64,000 bases of DNA. Source: JACKHO01 sp041398745. Lineage in GTDB: Bacteria > Planctomycetota > Planctomycetia > Planctomycetales > Planctomycetaceae. Shown in pieces: positions 42,445 to 50,885 of the stretch. Under the pieces are notes generated by a model. The model made no database searches. It saw nothing but the letters and a program-made list of their open reading frames with translations, and was not told the origin of the DNA. The stretch spans positions 434,001 to 498,000 of the forward strand of contig JAWKUB010000005.1 of assembly GCA_041398745.1 (NCBI GenBank), given 5' to 3'. Position 1 is the stretch's first letter; each line of letters begins with the position of its first letter. The position numbers were made by a program, and so were the translations under genes.

Positions 42445-43587
42445 ATGTTTCTCCCAAGGAAATGGGCATTGGGATTGGGGTTGCTGTTAGCGGCTCCAGG
42501 TATCACGTTCGCTGGCCCGTTCGATTCTGCACAATCGAATTCAGCACCGCCAGTCGCCGCCAATGCTCCACAGCGTAGCAACGAGCAAGTCGCTCAAGAC
42601 ATCGCCAAAGTGCTTGGCGGAGCGAAGCTTGTTCACAAACAGGTGCAAATTGAGTTTCAGTCGGGTGTGGCCCGCATTTCTGGTCAAATCAAGGACTCTT
42701 CCCAGAAGGCCCTTGTGACCAGCCTGGTGCAACGGGTGCCACAGGTTGAGACGGTAAAGAATGAGCTTGTCGTCATGGAAGCTGCTGCTCCCACTACCCC
42801 GGGGGCGATTCAACAGGCGGCAGCCGAAGGACCTCAGGGCAACGTTGTGGAACGGGCTGTCCATCAGGCTGCTCCTGGAACCGCACAGCGTGTTCGTCCT
42901 GTCAGCCATGAAACGCAAATATCGAATCAGCAGGTTGCCCAGCAAATTGCACAGTCGCTTACCAAAGCTGGACTGGGTGGCGCCGATATCGAAGTTCGCT
43001 TCAAAGATGGCTGGGCCAGTCTCATTGGTTCAGTGGACAGTGTCGAAGAGGCACAGCGTGCTGAAATGGCAGCACGTAGCGTGAACGGTGTGCAGGGCGT
43101 CATTAACCGCCTCGCCGCTCAGGACAATGTTCAACCCGTCGGTTACGGTGAACCGCAAATGCAGGGCTATCCCCAGCAAATGCCACCTGCCGGTTACGGT
43201 GGACAACAGCAGTTCGATCCTGCGTACGTTCAACAAATGCAGTACGCACAGCAAATGCAGTACGCACAGCAGGGAATGGCCCCACAAGGCATGCCGCAAT
43301 ACGGCAATGCTCAACAGGTCGGTCACCGGGTTTACAACCAACCGAACCTGCCTGAGTACGCATGGCCTTCCTACGCTCAGTATCCCAACTACGCCGCTGT
43401 CTCGTACCCCAAAATGTACGATGCCCAGGCATGGCCATACATTGGACCATACTATCCCTACCCACAGGTTCCCGCCGAATGGCGTGAAGCCACCCTGGAA
43501 TGGGACGACGGGTACTGGAACCTGAAGTTCAACTCCCGTACCGATCGTTGGTGGTGGTTCATGAATCCACACAACTGGTCCAAGTAA
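42445..43587 (+). CDS. Secreted BON-domain protein with Gln/Pro/Tyr-rich tail
   Basis: The 380-residue protein has a signal peptide (WALGLGLLLAAPGITFAG) and two BON domains (about 44-110 and 160-225): QVQIEFQSGVARISGQIKDSS and ADIEVRFKDGWASLIGSVDS, each an alpha/beta fold that binds phospholipid or peptidoglycan. The tail (about 230-320) is Gln/Pro/Gly/Tyr-rich and ends in a Trp-rich part (WDDGYWNLKF, RWWWFMNPHNW). BON proteins usually sit at the outer membrane or periplasm and help envelope stability. The tail contains a short tandem repeat of MQYAQQ. An intrinsic terminator follows. It is an orphan gene of planctomycete type. Confidence 0.85.
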   Translation: MFLPRKWALGLGLLLAAPGITFAGPFDSAQSNSAPPVAANAPQRSNEQVAQDIAKVLGGAKLVHKQVQIEFQSGVARISGQIKDSSQKALVTSLVQRVPQVETVKNELVVMEAAAPTTPGAIQQAAAEGPQGNVVERAVHQAAPGTAQRVRPVSHETQISNQQVAQQIAQSLTKAGLGGADIEVRFKDGWASLIGSVDSVEEAQRAEMAARSVNGVQGVINRLAAQDNVQPVGYGEPQMQGYPQQMPPAGYGGQQQFDPAYVQQMQYAQQMQYAQQGMAPQGMPQYGNAQQVGHRVYNQPNLPEYAWPSYAQYPNYAAVSYPKMYDAQAWPYIGPYYPYPQVPAEWREATLEWDDGYWNLKFNSRTDRWWWFMNPHNWSK

Positions 43588-43641
43588 GAGTAGAACTTCC
43601 TCAACGAAAGCGGGACCCACCGCGATCGTACCGAATGACGA

Positions 43642-43680
43642 CAGCCTTCCGAATCAATTCAGGTTCGGAAGGCTGCTTGT
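43642..43680 (+). terminator. Hairpin after the BON gene
   Basis: CAGCCTTCCGAA and TTCGGAAGGCTG pair as a perfect 12-bp stem (43642-43653 with 43664-43675), 54 bp after the stop codon. The following CTTGTATTT is only mildly T-rich. Confidence 0.75.
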
Positions 43681-43700
43681 ATTTGGTGTGATGCTTGGAA

Positions 43701-43724
43701 CAGTTGGCTAATCATCGCCAACTG
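43701..43724. repeat. Short perfect hairpin
   Basis: CAGTTGGC-TAATCATC-GCCAACTG, an 8-bp stem in the intergenic gap between two converging genes. Confidence 0.5.
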
Positions 43725-43879
43725 TTGTAGGGGTTGAAATGGTTGCGTGTAGCAGAGCCACGGTTGAGATGGTTGAGAATGGATTCAACGCAGAGTGTAA
43801 TGGGGCGGCACTACAATTGCCCCAGAGTGTTACAACCTTCGGCTAACAATGTGAATGCAAATAGTTTCGAAACTTGCTG

Positions 43880-44863
43880 CTAGTCGCTGGGAGAAGGTGA
43901 AACGCATGGCTCATTCAATGGCTTTGGGGCAACGCGCGACGAACGCATGAGGCTCAGGCCGCCGAGAATCAACACGCCACCAGCAATTTGGCCGACGCTA
44001 ATAGATTCGCCTCTTACGAAGAACGCCGCGATGATAGCGACCACGGGAACAAGGTTCTGAATCACCGATGCGTGGGCCGCACCTGCCTGTCGTACGCCGA
44101 AGCTCCACATCGGGAGTGCCAGACCCGATGATAGCATGCCGGAGAAAATGATGATTAACCACAGGTTGACACTCTGCAACGGTTCCAGGCTTGCTGAGTA
44201 ACGACCGTAAGCCACGCACAAGTGAATGGGCAGTGCCATGACAACCGACAACGCAGAGAGTCGAAGCGGGGAAATTCGCTTCAGTAATGGCCGACTGTAA
44301 ACTGTTCCGGCCGCCCAAATGATTGCGGCGGTAACAACCAGGGCATTCCCCAAACTGTGCCGTGCAGACGCGGTGACGTCTCCCTTCTGAAGTGCCACCA
44401 CCACTGTTCCGAGGAGCGCGATGAGTAGCCCCACGCACGCCCAGAATGGCAACTTCTCCCCGCCAAAAAAGTAAGCGATGATCGCGGTCCACAGCGGAAC
44501 GGTGGCAATAATGAGTGCCGTGTTCCCCGACGTGGTTCGCGACACTCCCATCAAAAACAGCACCTGATAAATGCCCGCAATGAAGACGGCATACGGAATG
44601 AGTTGTCCCCAGCTGAGCGGACGCTCACCGTTTGGCAATTGAAGTGGTTTTTCCCGTAACGCGAAAACGGCCAGCGCTGTGGCGGAAACACACAGGCGGG
44701 CCGCGTTGAACACGTAGTCGTCCAACTGCCCCAAAGCGATTTTCATAAACGGGATGTTAATCCCCCAAATCACGGAGACGCCGACAAGGGCGAGGTCAGG
44801 GAGGTACGCAGATGTACTCCTGTTAGCTGACTCCGGTTGATTTTCTTCAGTTGACTGGCTCAA
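43880..44863 (-). CDS. EamA/DMT-family transporter
   Basis: This 327-residue membrane protein has ten likely helices in two EamA halves: LPDLALVGVSVIWGINIPFMK opens the first, and SLGNALVVTAAIIWAAGTVYSRPL opens the second. The drug/metabolite transporter superfamily members export amino acids, nucleotides or other small metabolites; no substrate can be read here. The start is TTG at 44863, since no in-frame ATG lies before the first helix. The gene is alone, convergent with the BON gene. Confidence 0.9.
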   Translation of the reverse strand: MSQSTEENQPESANRSTSAYLPDLALVGVSVIWGINIPFMKIALGQLDDYVFNAARLCVSATALAVFALREKPLQLPNGERPLSWGQLIPYAVFIAGIYQVLFLMGVSRTTSGNTALIIATVPLWTAIIAYFFGGEKLPFWACVGLLIALLGTVVVALQKGDVTASARHSLGNALVVTAAIIWAAGTVYSRPLLKRISPLRLSALSVVMALPIHLCVAYGRYSASLEPLQSVNLWLIIIFSGMLSSGLALPMWSFGVRQAGAAHASVIQNLVPVVAIIAAFFVRGESISVGQIAGGVLILGGLSLMRSSRVAPKPLNEPCVSPSPSD

Positions 44864-45049
44864 AACTCATTCCACTTGGCAACGAACAGGGCGACTGGGC
44901 GGACTCTTTATTGTGTTGATCAGCCAGCCGCCCCGGCGGTTCGGTGGTATTTGAACAACTTACCGGCTGAATTTCTGCCCCTGAGCCAAAAGCAGATCAT
45001 CGCTTCGAGAAATATGAAGTGTCGCGGCGGCCATAGCGACCGGGCACAA

Positions 45050-45526
45050 CTAACGACCAGTTAACGACTTCAACCAATCTGGAAGAACCGCCCTGGGCCC
45101 TTTGGTTTCGGGGCCGAGTTGTGAGGAGAGAATCGCATGCAGTTCCGCGTTTCGATCTGGCAGGATGCACCAATGATTGAATCCGAATACCTCGCCTGAG
45201 TTGGTTTCGACAAACGTACTCCCCCGCTCGCCCCATTGCGTCCACGCCTTCAGATCAGACCACGTATAGTGCTTGGACCGAGAATATCGAATGGTAATTC
45301 CTCGCTCGTCGAACGCGGCAAACATTTGCACGGCAATGAGACCATGTCCAGTCCCGATTGCAATGAGAAGTCCAAAGAACAGCAGCACCCAGGTTGGTGC
45401 ATCCAAAGTGGCGTACAGGACGAAGTAGCTCGCCACGGCAAACAGCGCGCAAAAGGTGAGCCATCCCGCGACGATAACGAAGCGAGGCCGAAACGTTCTG
45501 GGCAAAGAGACTACTTCGTCCGTCAT
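45050..45526 (-). CDS. Small membrane protein with PH-like domain
   Basis: The 158-residue protein has two close membrane helices (VIVAGWLTFCALFAVASYFVL, WVLLFFGLLIAIGTGHGLIAV) and then a soluble part (about 72-130) that resembles YcxB/DUF5673-type PH-like domains (DERGITIRYSRSKHYTWSDLKAWTQWG). The function is unknown. ATG at 45526 follows the upstream pseudopilin-like gene by 40 bp on the same strand, so the two are probably one transcript. Confidence 0.7.
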   Translation of the reverse strand: MTDEVVSLPRTFRPRFVIVAGWLTFCALFAVASYFVLYATLDAPTWVLLFFGLLIAIGTGHGLIAVQMFAAFDERGITIRYSRSKHYTWSDLKAWTQWGERGSTFVETNSGEVFGFNHWCILPDRNAELHAILSSQLGPETKGPRAVLPDWLKSLTGR

Positions 45527-45566
45527 GTACTCAACGGAGGCAGAGCGTGTGGGGCCAGCCTCGTAT

Positions 45567-46694
45567 CTACTCGCTCAAATCACTCGCGTCAAACTCTGGA
45601 TCGGGAAAGGGAGAAAACTCCTTGGGTTCTCCATAAGGAATGCCGGGATCGTAGACGAAGGTTTTGTCTTTGTCGGCAATCGCTTGTGCCAACGCATTGA
45701 GGTTGCCTGCTTTCAATCTTCGATCGGCGCTCTGGGCCAGGACGATGTCACACTCCTTCTCGGCCTCTTCAAATCGCCCGAGCCTTAAGAGAGCTGCGGC
45801 ACGAAAGGCAGGAATGTCACGACTGACCGATGTGTAGATTCCTTGAGGATGCGACCACTGCTCGCAGAGAGCGAGTACGAGTTCGGGATTTTCGTGCTGA
45901 CCTGCGTACGTGACGGCATCAAACGCAAACCAATTCGGTACACGGCCTGCATCTTTCTCCAGTTGTTCCAGCGGATTTTTCGCAGCCTGCGAAAGTGCTT
46001 CGAGCGCATTCTCAGGTTGATCCACTTGCCGATAGTACCACGCCAGATACCAGTAGTGGATGAATCCCGGCGACCGTTTGCACCATTCAACCAGTGAACC
46101 CTCTGCGGCGTCACGTTGATCATCCGGTGCAAACAGGGCTGCACCTAACTGGCCGCGCCACCAGTCGGGATACTCTTCCCGCGCCCTCAGACATTCGTCA
46201 AAGAGTTGTTCGGTCCGTCCTGCATCAGCGAGCAACGCCATTTTTGCACTGCGTTGCCATTGGTCATCTACATAATGCTCAATGCGACGATCATACTCAG
46301 CGAGTGCTGCTTCCAGTCGGGCTTCACCTGACACCGGATCATGCTGCGATTCAACAAGCGGCAAGGATAAACGACCATAGGAGCAATGCCATCCTTCGGA
46401 GGGAGGAGCAAAGAACAGATAGGAGACTCGAACCGGTTCCCCCATGATGGCGACATCGCCATACGACGACACGGCCACATTGTCGGGAATTTCAATCCCG
46501 CTACGCGTTGCCAAATCTTCGCCGTTGGACGGAAACAGCCCCGTTTCGGCATGGTAGTCGGCGACAGCCTGCACAATGTGCTCGTACTCGTCCGCAATGA
46601 GTGCCGCCTGATAGCTGACGTAGACTCTCGGGCCAAAGAGAAACCCGAACGCCAAGATTACCAGTACGGTAACACGCACATACCACGTCTGCAT
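45567..46694 (-). CDS. Pseudopilin-like, TPR-containing membrane protein
   Basis: The 375-residue protein has an N-terminal membrane helix (VTVLVILAFGFLFGPRVYVS) leading into an amphipathic stretch EYEHIVQAVADYHAETGLFPSNGEDLA. This follows the type II pseudopilin (GspG-like) pattern 'hxxAhxxYxxxxGxyPxxxxxLl'. The prepilin peptidase site (GFTLIE) is absent, so it is not a true pilin. The second half is helical and tetratricopeptide-like (RREYPDWWRGQLGAALFA-like and AAALLRLGRFEEAEKECDIVLAQ). The function is unknown. A second protein of similar layout lies at 56753-57616, cut by an insertion element. It is followed by the small PH-like membrane protein. Confidence 0.7.
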   Translation of the reverse strand: MQTWYVRVTVLVILAFGFLFGPRVYVSYQAALIADEYEHIVQAVADYHAETGLFPSNGEDLATRSGIEIPDNVAVSSYGDVAIMGEPVRVSYLFFAPPSEGWHCSYGRLSLPLVESQHDPVSGEARLEAALAEYDRRIEHYVDDQWQRSAKMALLADAGRTEQLFDECLRAREEYPDWWRGQLGAALFAPDDQRDAAEGSLVEWCKRSPGFIHYWYLAWYYRQVDQPENALEALSQAAKNPLEQLEKDAGRVPNWFAFDAVTYAGQHENPELVLALCEQWSHPQGIYTSVSRDIPAFRAAALLRLGRFEEAEKECDIVLAQSADRRLKAGNLNALAQAIADKDKTFVYDPGIPYGEPKEFSPFPDPEFDASDLSE

Positions 46695-46780
46695 TGCTCC
46701 TCCGACATCTCTTGAAGGCTATCCCGTAATGGAGCGTACGTGTTAGCGGAGAAGAACGAGGGAAGAAAACTTCCGAAATC

Positions 46781-46820
46781 AAAAAGTGGGCGTGCCTCAT
46801 TTCGAGACGCACCCACTTTT
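46781..46820 (-). terminator. Hairpin downstream of the papain-like peptidase gene
   Basis: AAAAGTGGG(CGTGCCTC) pairs with (GAGACGCA)CCCACTTTT with mismatches in the upper part of the stem, 20 bp after the stop codon. The outer A/T pairs supply a T-tract on either strand, so it may work in both directions. Confidence 0.65.
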
Positions 46821-46840
46821 GACTTTGCATTTCGTGTCGA

Positions 46841-47698
46841 TCATCTCCCGAATTCGCCGGTGTCCACCCATTCACTGTCAATGAGTGACCACCAGTCGAC
46901 GGCGAGGCCGCGATGAATGTATTCGTACGGGAGCCAGCCGTAGCCTTCATCACCCCAGCCGGTTCCCCACGAATTACGAATGAGCAGTGCGCCTGTGGTG
47001 GTGCTTCCATTACTCCGGTTTTGAATGACCTTTTCGTCATCGTAACCAACGGCCATGACCGCATGCCCTCCTTGTCTCGTATCAATGCTGCTCGGGAATG
47101 GAATTTCTCCTGACGAGTTGGCCTGCCGAATCGATGAATAAACGGTGAAGCCAAACATGACGGGCAGTCCACAGGCCAAATGCCACCAGATTTGCTCCAT
47201 GAGCTCGTCGCGCGAGGTCCCGGGGGGATCGAGCCTGTAGTATTTGATGGTCTGATAGCTTTGAGCGAACGCGTAACAGAACGCCGAAGGTTCCACGTCG
47301 TACTGGCTGATGTCGTAGCCCCAGTATTGCTCGGGAGGCACTCCAAAGAGCACCATGGCTTTCATGGTATCGCGGAGGAACGCCCCAGTGTCCCCTTCCC
47401 ATCCCAGCAGGTTTCGAGTCACTTTGTAAAGAAACAGCCGCGACGCATCGATGTGTTTTCCAAACGCCTTTCGTTGGAAGAACTCAATGAGCCCCACCCC
47501 GGCATGTGCCGTGCAGGACCCAATCGATTCCTGATTTTCGATTTCTGAACACCACTCCCGCAAGTCGACCGAGACCGGAAGCTCGCTGGAATCTGGCTCG
47601 TCAGCCGACACCGAACGAAGCAGTGTACGCACTGATTCCGTTGCTGGAGAATAATCACGATAGTCCGGAATGTCCGGCAGCCAACCCTTAAGATTCAT
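46841..47698 (-). CDS. Papain-like (C1A) cysteine peptidase
   Basis: The 285-residue protein belongs to the papain family: the Gln and Cys of the active site are in NQESIGSCTAHA (about residues 54-65; Cys near 62), the His in GGHAVMAVGYDD near 212 and the Asn in IRNSWGTGWGDEGYG near 240. The N-terminal part has LPDIPDYRDY, a common start of bacterial C1 enzymes of this type, rather than a long prodomain. No signal peptide is seen, so it may act in the cytoplasm or be exported unusually. The start is ATG at 47698. It precedes an intergenic region with a hairpin terminator. Confidence 0.9.
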   Translation of the reverse strand: MNLKGWLPDIPDYRDYSPATESVRTLLRSVSADEPDSSELPVSVDLREWCSEIENQESIGSCTAHAGVGLIEFFQRKAFGKHIDASRLFLYKVTRNLLGWEGDTGAFLRDTMKAMVLFGVPPEQYWGYDISQYDVEPSAFCYAFAQSYQTIKYYRLDPPGTSRDELMEQIWWHLACGLPVMFGFTVYSSIRQANSSGEIPFPSSIDTRQGGHAVMAVGYDDEKVIQNRSNGSTTTGALLIRNSWGTGWGDEGYGWLPYEYIHRGLAVDWWSLIDSEWVDTGEFGR

Positions 47699-47908
47699 CA
47701 ACCCGCTCCCGCTGAGTTTGAGGAAAGAGAAACACGTCTCTTTCGATGCTACAACCGCATGTGAACCAAATCAACAACTTTTCGGAGTCGGCAAAGAAAA
47801 TGAAAAGTCGACAGTTCACCTGTTCGGTTTGACCACCAGCATCTGGCAAGTGACAATGCCGTTCTATTCAACTACTTGTCGATTGACCGTTGTCATCTGG
47901 AATCCCTC

Positions 47909-49393
47909 ATGAGCCTGATTGAGTTTTGCCGTCGTCCTTCCATGTGGCTCGCCACAATGTTTACGGGACTGTTACTCGCAAGTGCAGCCTCACACGAGTT
48001 GAAGGCGGCCAATGAGACGAGGCCGAACATTGTCATCATCCTCGTCGATGACATGGGCTATGGTGATCCGCAGTGCTACAACGCGGCGTCAAAAATTCCG
48101 ACGCCGCATATCGATTCCATTGCTCGTGACGGCATGAAGTTCACCGACGCGCACGCACCTGGGCCGCTGTGCCATATGTCGCGGTACGGATTGATGACGG
48201 GACGCTATCCCTTTCGGGCGAACGTGGGGGCGTGGGCGAAACAGCCAGTAATTGATGAAGGACAACCAACGATTGCCTCACTCGCACAGCCGCTCGGATA
48301 TCACACCGCAATGGTGGGCAAGTGGCATCTGGGATTCGCTGAGAATGGCTACGACAAACCCCTTCCCGGTGGCCCGGTCGACCGGGGATTCCACACGTAC
48401 TTCGGCATTCGCGCCTCGACCGACATTCCGCCGTACTTTTACCTCAGGGGCAACCGGGCTGTTGAGCCGCCAACAGACCGTATTGAAGAGAATCACACCG
48501 AGGGTTGGACACCCATCCAGGGAGAATTCTGGCGGGAAGGGGGGATTGCTCCAAACCTGAAACTCAAGGACGTGCTGCCGCGTTTCACAGATGAAGCCAT
48601 TCAAGTCATCGAAACACACAATCGTGTCCGCAACGAATCGTTGCCGCTCATGCTGTATCTGGCATACCCGGCCCCGCACACTCCGTGGCTGCCATCGAAG
48701 GAGTTCATCGGACGGAGTGGTGCCGACATGTATGGCGACTTCCTCATGATGGTCGACGCCCAGGTTGGCCGCGTGCTGGCAACCCTCAAAGCCGAGGGGA
48801 TGAACGACAACACGCTGCTCGTCTTTACCTCGGACAACGGTCCCACGTGGTATCCGCAGGACATGCAGAAATTCGGTCACGACTCTGCGGGCGGCCTGCG
48901 GGGGATGAAGTCCGATGCCTGGGAAGCCGGACACCGCATGCCGTTTATTGTGCGGTGGCCAGGCCAGGTCGAACCGGGGAGCAGCAGTAATCAACTCGTT
49001 TGCTTCACCGACCTCATGGCCACATTCAGCGAAATCTGGGGTGCGCAACTTCCGGAGCAGGCGGGCCCTGACAGTTTCAGCTTCAAGTTTGCTCTCGCTG
49101 GCGAATCAACGGCACCACCCTCAGCCCGCAAGAACTTCGTAATGCGCGCCGGCAGCGTCGCCACCATGATGACCATTCGCTCCGGCGACTGGAAACTCAT
49201 CACCGGCCTCGGCTCCGGCGGATTCACCCAACCGAACCGCATCAAACCCGGCCCCAACGATCCCCCCGGCCAACTCTACAACCTCGCTGAAGACTTGGCG
49301 GAGTCGAAGAATTTGTATGAGGAGCACCCCGAAATCGTCTCGCGTTTGTCGGCCGAGATGAAGGAGATTGTGGATTCCGGAAGAAGTCGGTGA
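47909..49393 (+). CDS. Exported sulfatase with unusual active-site signature CHMSR
   Basis: This 494-residue arylsulfatase-family protein has a signal peptide (WLATMFTGLLLASAAS) and the alkaline-phosphatase fold: PNIVIILVDDMGYGD holds the metal-binding aspartates, GKWHLG a conserved Lys/His pair, and FTSDNGP further metal ligands. The formylglycine site should read C-x-P-x-R. Here residues 88-92 are C-H-M-S-R, with Met replacing Pro, and the coding triplets are unambiguous. The cysteine and arginine are present, so maturation may still happen, but with a changed signal for the formylglycine enzyme. Planctomycetes use many sulfatases on sulfated algal polysaccharides. The ATG at 47909 is chosen for its signal peptide. 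The stop codon falls beside an attC-like site. Confidence 0.9.
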   Translation: MSLIEFCRRPSMWLATMFTGLLLASAASHELKAANETRPNIVIILVDDMGYGDPQCYNAASKIPTPHIDSIARDGMKFTDAHAPGPLCHMSRYGLMTGRYPFRANVGAWAKQPVIDEGQPTIASLAQPLGYHTAMVGKWHLGFAENGYDKPLPGGPVDRGFHTYFGIRASTDIPPYFYLRGNRAVEPPTDRIEENHTEGWTPIQGEFWREGGIAPNLKLKDVLPRFTDEAIQVIETHNRVRNESLPLMLYLAYPAPHTPWLPSKEFIGRSGADMYGDFLMMVDAQVGRVLATLKAEGMNDNTLLVFTSDNGPTWYPQDMQKFGHDSAGGLRGMKSDAWEAGHRMPFIVRWPGQVEPGSSSNQLVCFTDLMATFSEIWGAQLPEQAGPDSFSFKFALAGESTAPPSARKNFVMRAGSVATMMTIRSGDWKLITGLGSGGFTQPNRIKPGPNDPPGQLYNLAEDLAESKNLYEEHPEIVSRLSAEMKEIVDSGRSR

Positions 49394-49481
49394 ACGCCTG
49401 CCGTAACCGGGCACGAACGGAAGACGTGAATTTCAGTTTCGGGGTGAATGAGTGCTCCGGTTCACCGCTTTGTTATGCAGC
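49393..49481 (-). other. attC-like recombination site of an integron cassette
   Basis: Read on the minus strand after the cassette gene stop, it has the outer box GCATAAC (49472-49478), then an inner box GGTGAACCGGAGC (49454-49466) and its near-complement GCCCGGTTACGGC (49400-49412), and ends at a GTT. The inner boxes pair except for extrahelical bases, as in attC sites. The second outer box (GTTCACC) departs from GTTRRRY, so the site looks partly decayed. It starts right at the sulfatase stop. Confidence 0.55.
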
Positions 49482-49504
49482 CATGCGCTAACAGTGGAGT
49501 GTAA

Positions 49505-50170
49505 TCATCGAAAATAGTAGAACCAACTGCTGTTGTATTCTGTATCGAAGCGCTGTTTGCTGTCAAATGCGATTGGGAAGGTCGAGAGTGTAAAGTATCC
49601 GAACTCGTCGTAAGCCTGAACCAGATCGAAGCAATGTTTGATGATTGACTGGCTCCTGCCGTTCTTATCGTTTGCGGAGATATCAGAGTCACGGAGATAG
49701 AAGACAATGGAATGCATGTCCATCCCGGTAATCGTCCAGACATTTGCATTACGGAATTCCTGCACCACCTCATTGGCGTGGGCATCTCGGAACTGCCGCG
49801 CCGCGTGTCCCATTGCCTCCGCAGAGAAGTCGTCGAACACGACGTGCACGTTATCCGTGTCGTAGTCAGCCGAGTTTTGACGTACGAATTTTGCGAAGCG
49901 GCGCCGGATGGTGTCTTGAACGTTTCGCTTTGGCGTGAACTGATTCTTGTGGACAACATCATAGTCCGCAGCTGTATCAACGATGATGTTCAATCGAGGA
50001 CGTTCAGCATGTGGGCCGATGTCGATTCGGTCGTAAACAATGTGCAGCACGGAAATCGAGTAGTGTTCGCTGATTGAGACGCGAAGTTGCTCAAGGGTTT
50101 GTGGCAACGAGGTGACGCCCAGTTTGGCATCACGCGCTGCGGCGTAGAGTTTCGGGTTGCCGAATAGCAT
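49505..50170 (-). CDS. Hypothetical protein in an integron cassette
   Basis: The 221-residue soluble protein has no recognised domain. It reads as a mixed alpha/beta protein: RLNIIVDTAADYDVV, DNVHVVFDDFSAEAMGHAARQF, NANVWTITGMDMHSIVFYL and DEFGYFTLST suggest beta strands of a single domain. Its ATG lies at 50170. The 10-base string GTTATGCAGC occurs in opposite orientations just outside the gene: 50178-50187 upstream and 49472-49481 downstream. An attC-like hairpin site follows the stop. With the intI relic adjacent, this is a captured gene cassette. Such cassettes commonly carry unknown proteins; no immunity or resistance motif is evident. Confidence 0.7.
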   Translation of the reverse strand: MLFGNPKLYAAARDAKLGVTSLPQTLEQLRVSISEHYSISVLHIVYDRIDIGPHAERPRLNIIVDTAADYDVVHKNQFTPKRNVQDTIRRRFAKFVRQNSADYDTDNVHVVFDDFSAEAMGHAARQFRDAHANEVVQEFRNANVWTITGMDMHSIVFYLRDSDISANDKNGRSQSIIKHCFDLVQAYDEFGYFTLSTFPIAFDSKQRFDTEYNSSWFYYFR

Positions 50171-50177
50171 TGCGTTT

Positions 50178-50187
50178 GCTGCATAAC
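50178..50187 (-). other. Cassette boundary box (GTTATGCAGC)
   Basis: On the minus strand GTTATGCAGC precedes the cassette gene and matches, in inverted orientation, the string at 49472-49481. This is where the cassette would have joined the integron platform. Confidence 0.5.
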
Positions 50188-50331
50188 TTGTTTTTCTACA
50201 GAATCATTCTGCCTTTGAAAGACAGAACAATTCCGTGTAAGGCTTGTGCCAGAAGTCTGGCATCGGGATTTTTCGATGTCAAGTAGTTTGTAGTTCCGCA
50301 GGGATGTTTGGAGTTCGCGGATGACACTGTT

Positions 50332-50517
50332 ATGAAACGGGTTACGGCACACTCAGAGCCGAAGCTGTTAGATGAGGTGCGTGGCGAAGTGCGTCTGAAA
50401 CAGTTTGCCTGGCCGACGGAATGGGCCAATGTCAAGTGGACGGAACGTTACCTGTGATTCCACAAAGACAGAAACAAGGGCCAGTGGCGGCATTCGGCCA
50501 CAATGGGAAAGGCAGAA
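50332..50517 (+). pseudogene. Integron-type tyrosine recombinase (intI), decayed N-terminal part
   Basis: The frame from the ATG at 50332 reads KLLDEVRGEVRLKQF...TEWANVKWTERYL, then a stop TGA at 50455-50457, and the same frame continues FHKDRNKGQWRHSATMGKAE. This matches the N-terminal SAM-like domain of integron integrases, which run LLDxVRxxxRxxHYSxRTExxYxxWIxRFIxFH...WRHPATMGxxEV. The premature stop and loss of likeness beyond 50517 show a dead gene. It points away from the cassette at 49505-50170, as intI should. No full catalytic domain (RHRY) is seen. The relic is strong evidence that a chromosomal integron once sat here. Confidence 0.7.
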
Positions 50518-50556
50518 GGACCGATCGGGGCATCCCGACGCACAACACAGCATCAA

Positions 50557-50802
50557 TTATGGTCCTCTTGCGGTCCCGGAGCAGATACCGCAGTCACGCG
50601 AATGCGTCCAGACTTGCCCGAAATGGATCGACACCTCTTGTACGACAACGCGGGAATTGCAGGCCGGACAGGTAGCCGTTACATCCAGGCCAGCATGGCA
50701 CTGACTGAACGCGAGGGTTACGGCAAAGTCACGATCGCGCCTGTCTGCCGGAAAGCTTTGGGCGATGCGTTTCACTTCCTCCCTGCATTCATCGTCGGTC
50801 AT
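50557..50802 (-). CDS. Small Cys-rich hypothetical protein
   Basis: An 81-residue frame starts at an ATG (50802) with GAGAAAG upstream. It has two cysteine pairs, CPAC near residue 44 and CGIC near 72, a pattern that would suit a zinc ribbon, and VVVQEVSIHFGQVW between them. I do not recognise the family. It overlaps the place where the rest of intI would have been, so it either replaced that gene or is a later insertion. A chance frame is possible. Confidence 0.45.
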   Translation of the reverse strand: MTDDECREEVKRIAQSFPADRRDRDFAVTLAFSQCHAGLDVTATCPACNSRVVVQEVSIHFGQVWTHSRDCGICSGTARGP

Positions 50803-50885
50803 CGTACTTTCTCTGACTGGCGACTACAGCGGCAGCCTTTGGTCAAACGGCGCACAAGTGTTTCCGCATGGTATTCCAACTTGCA

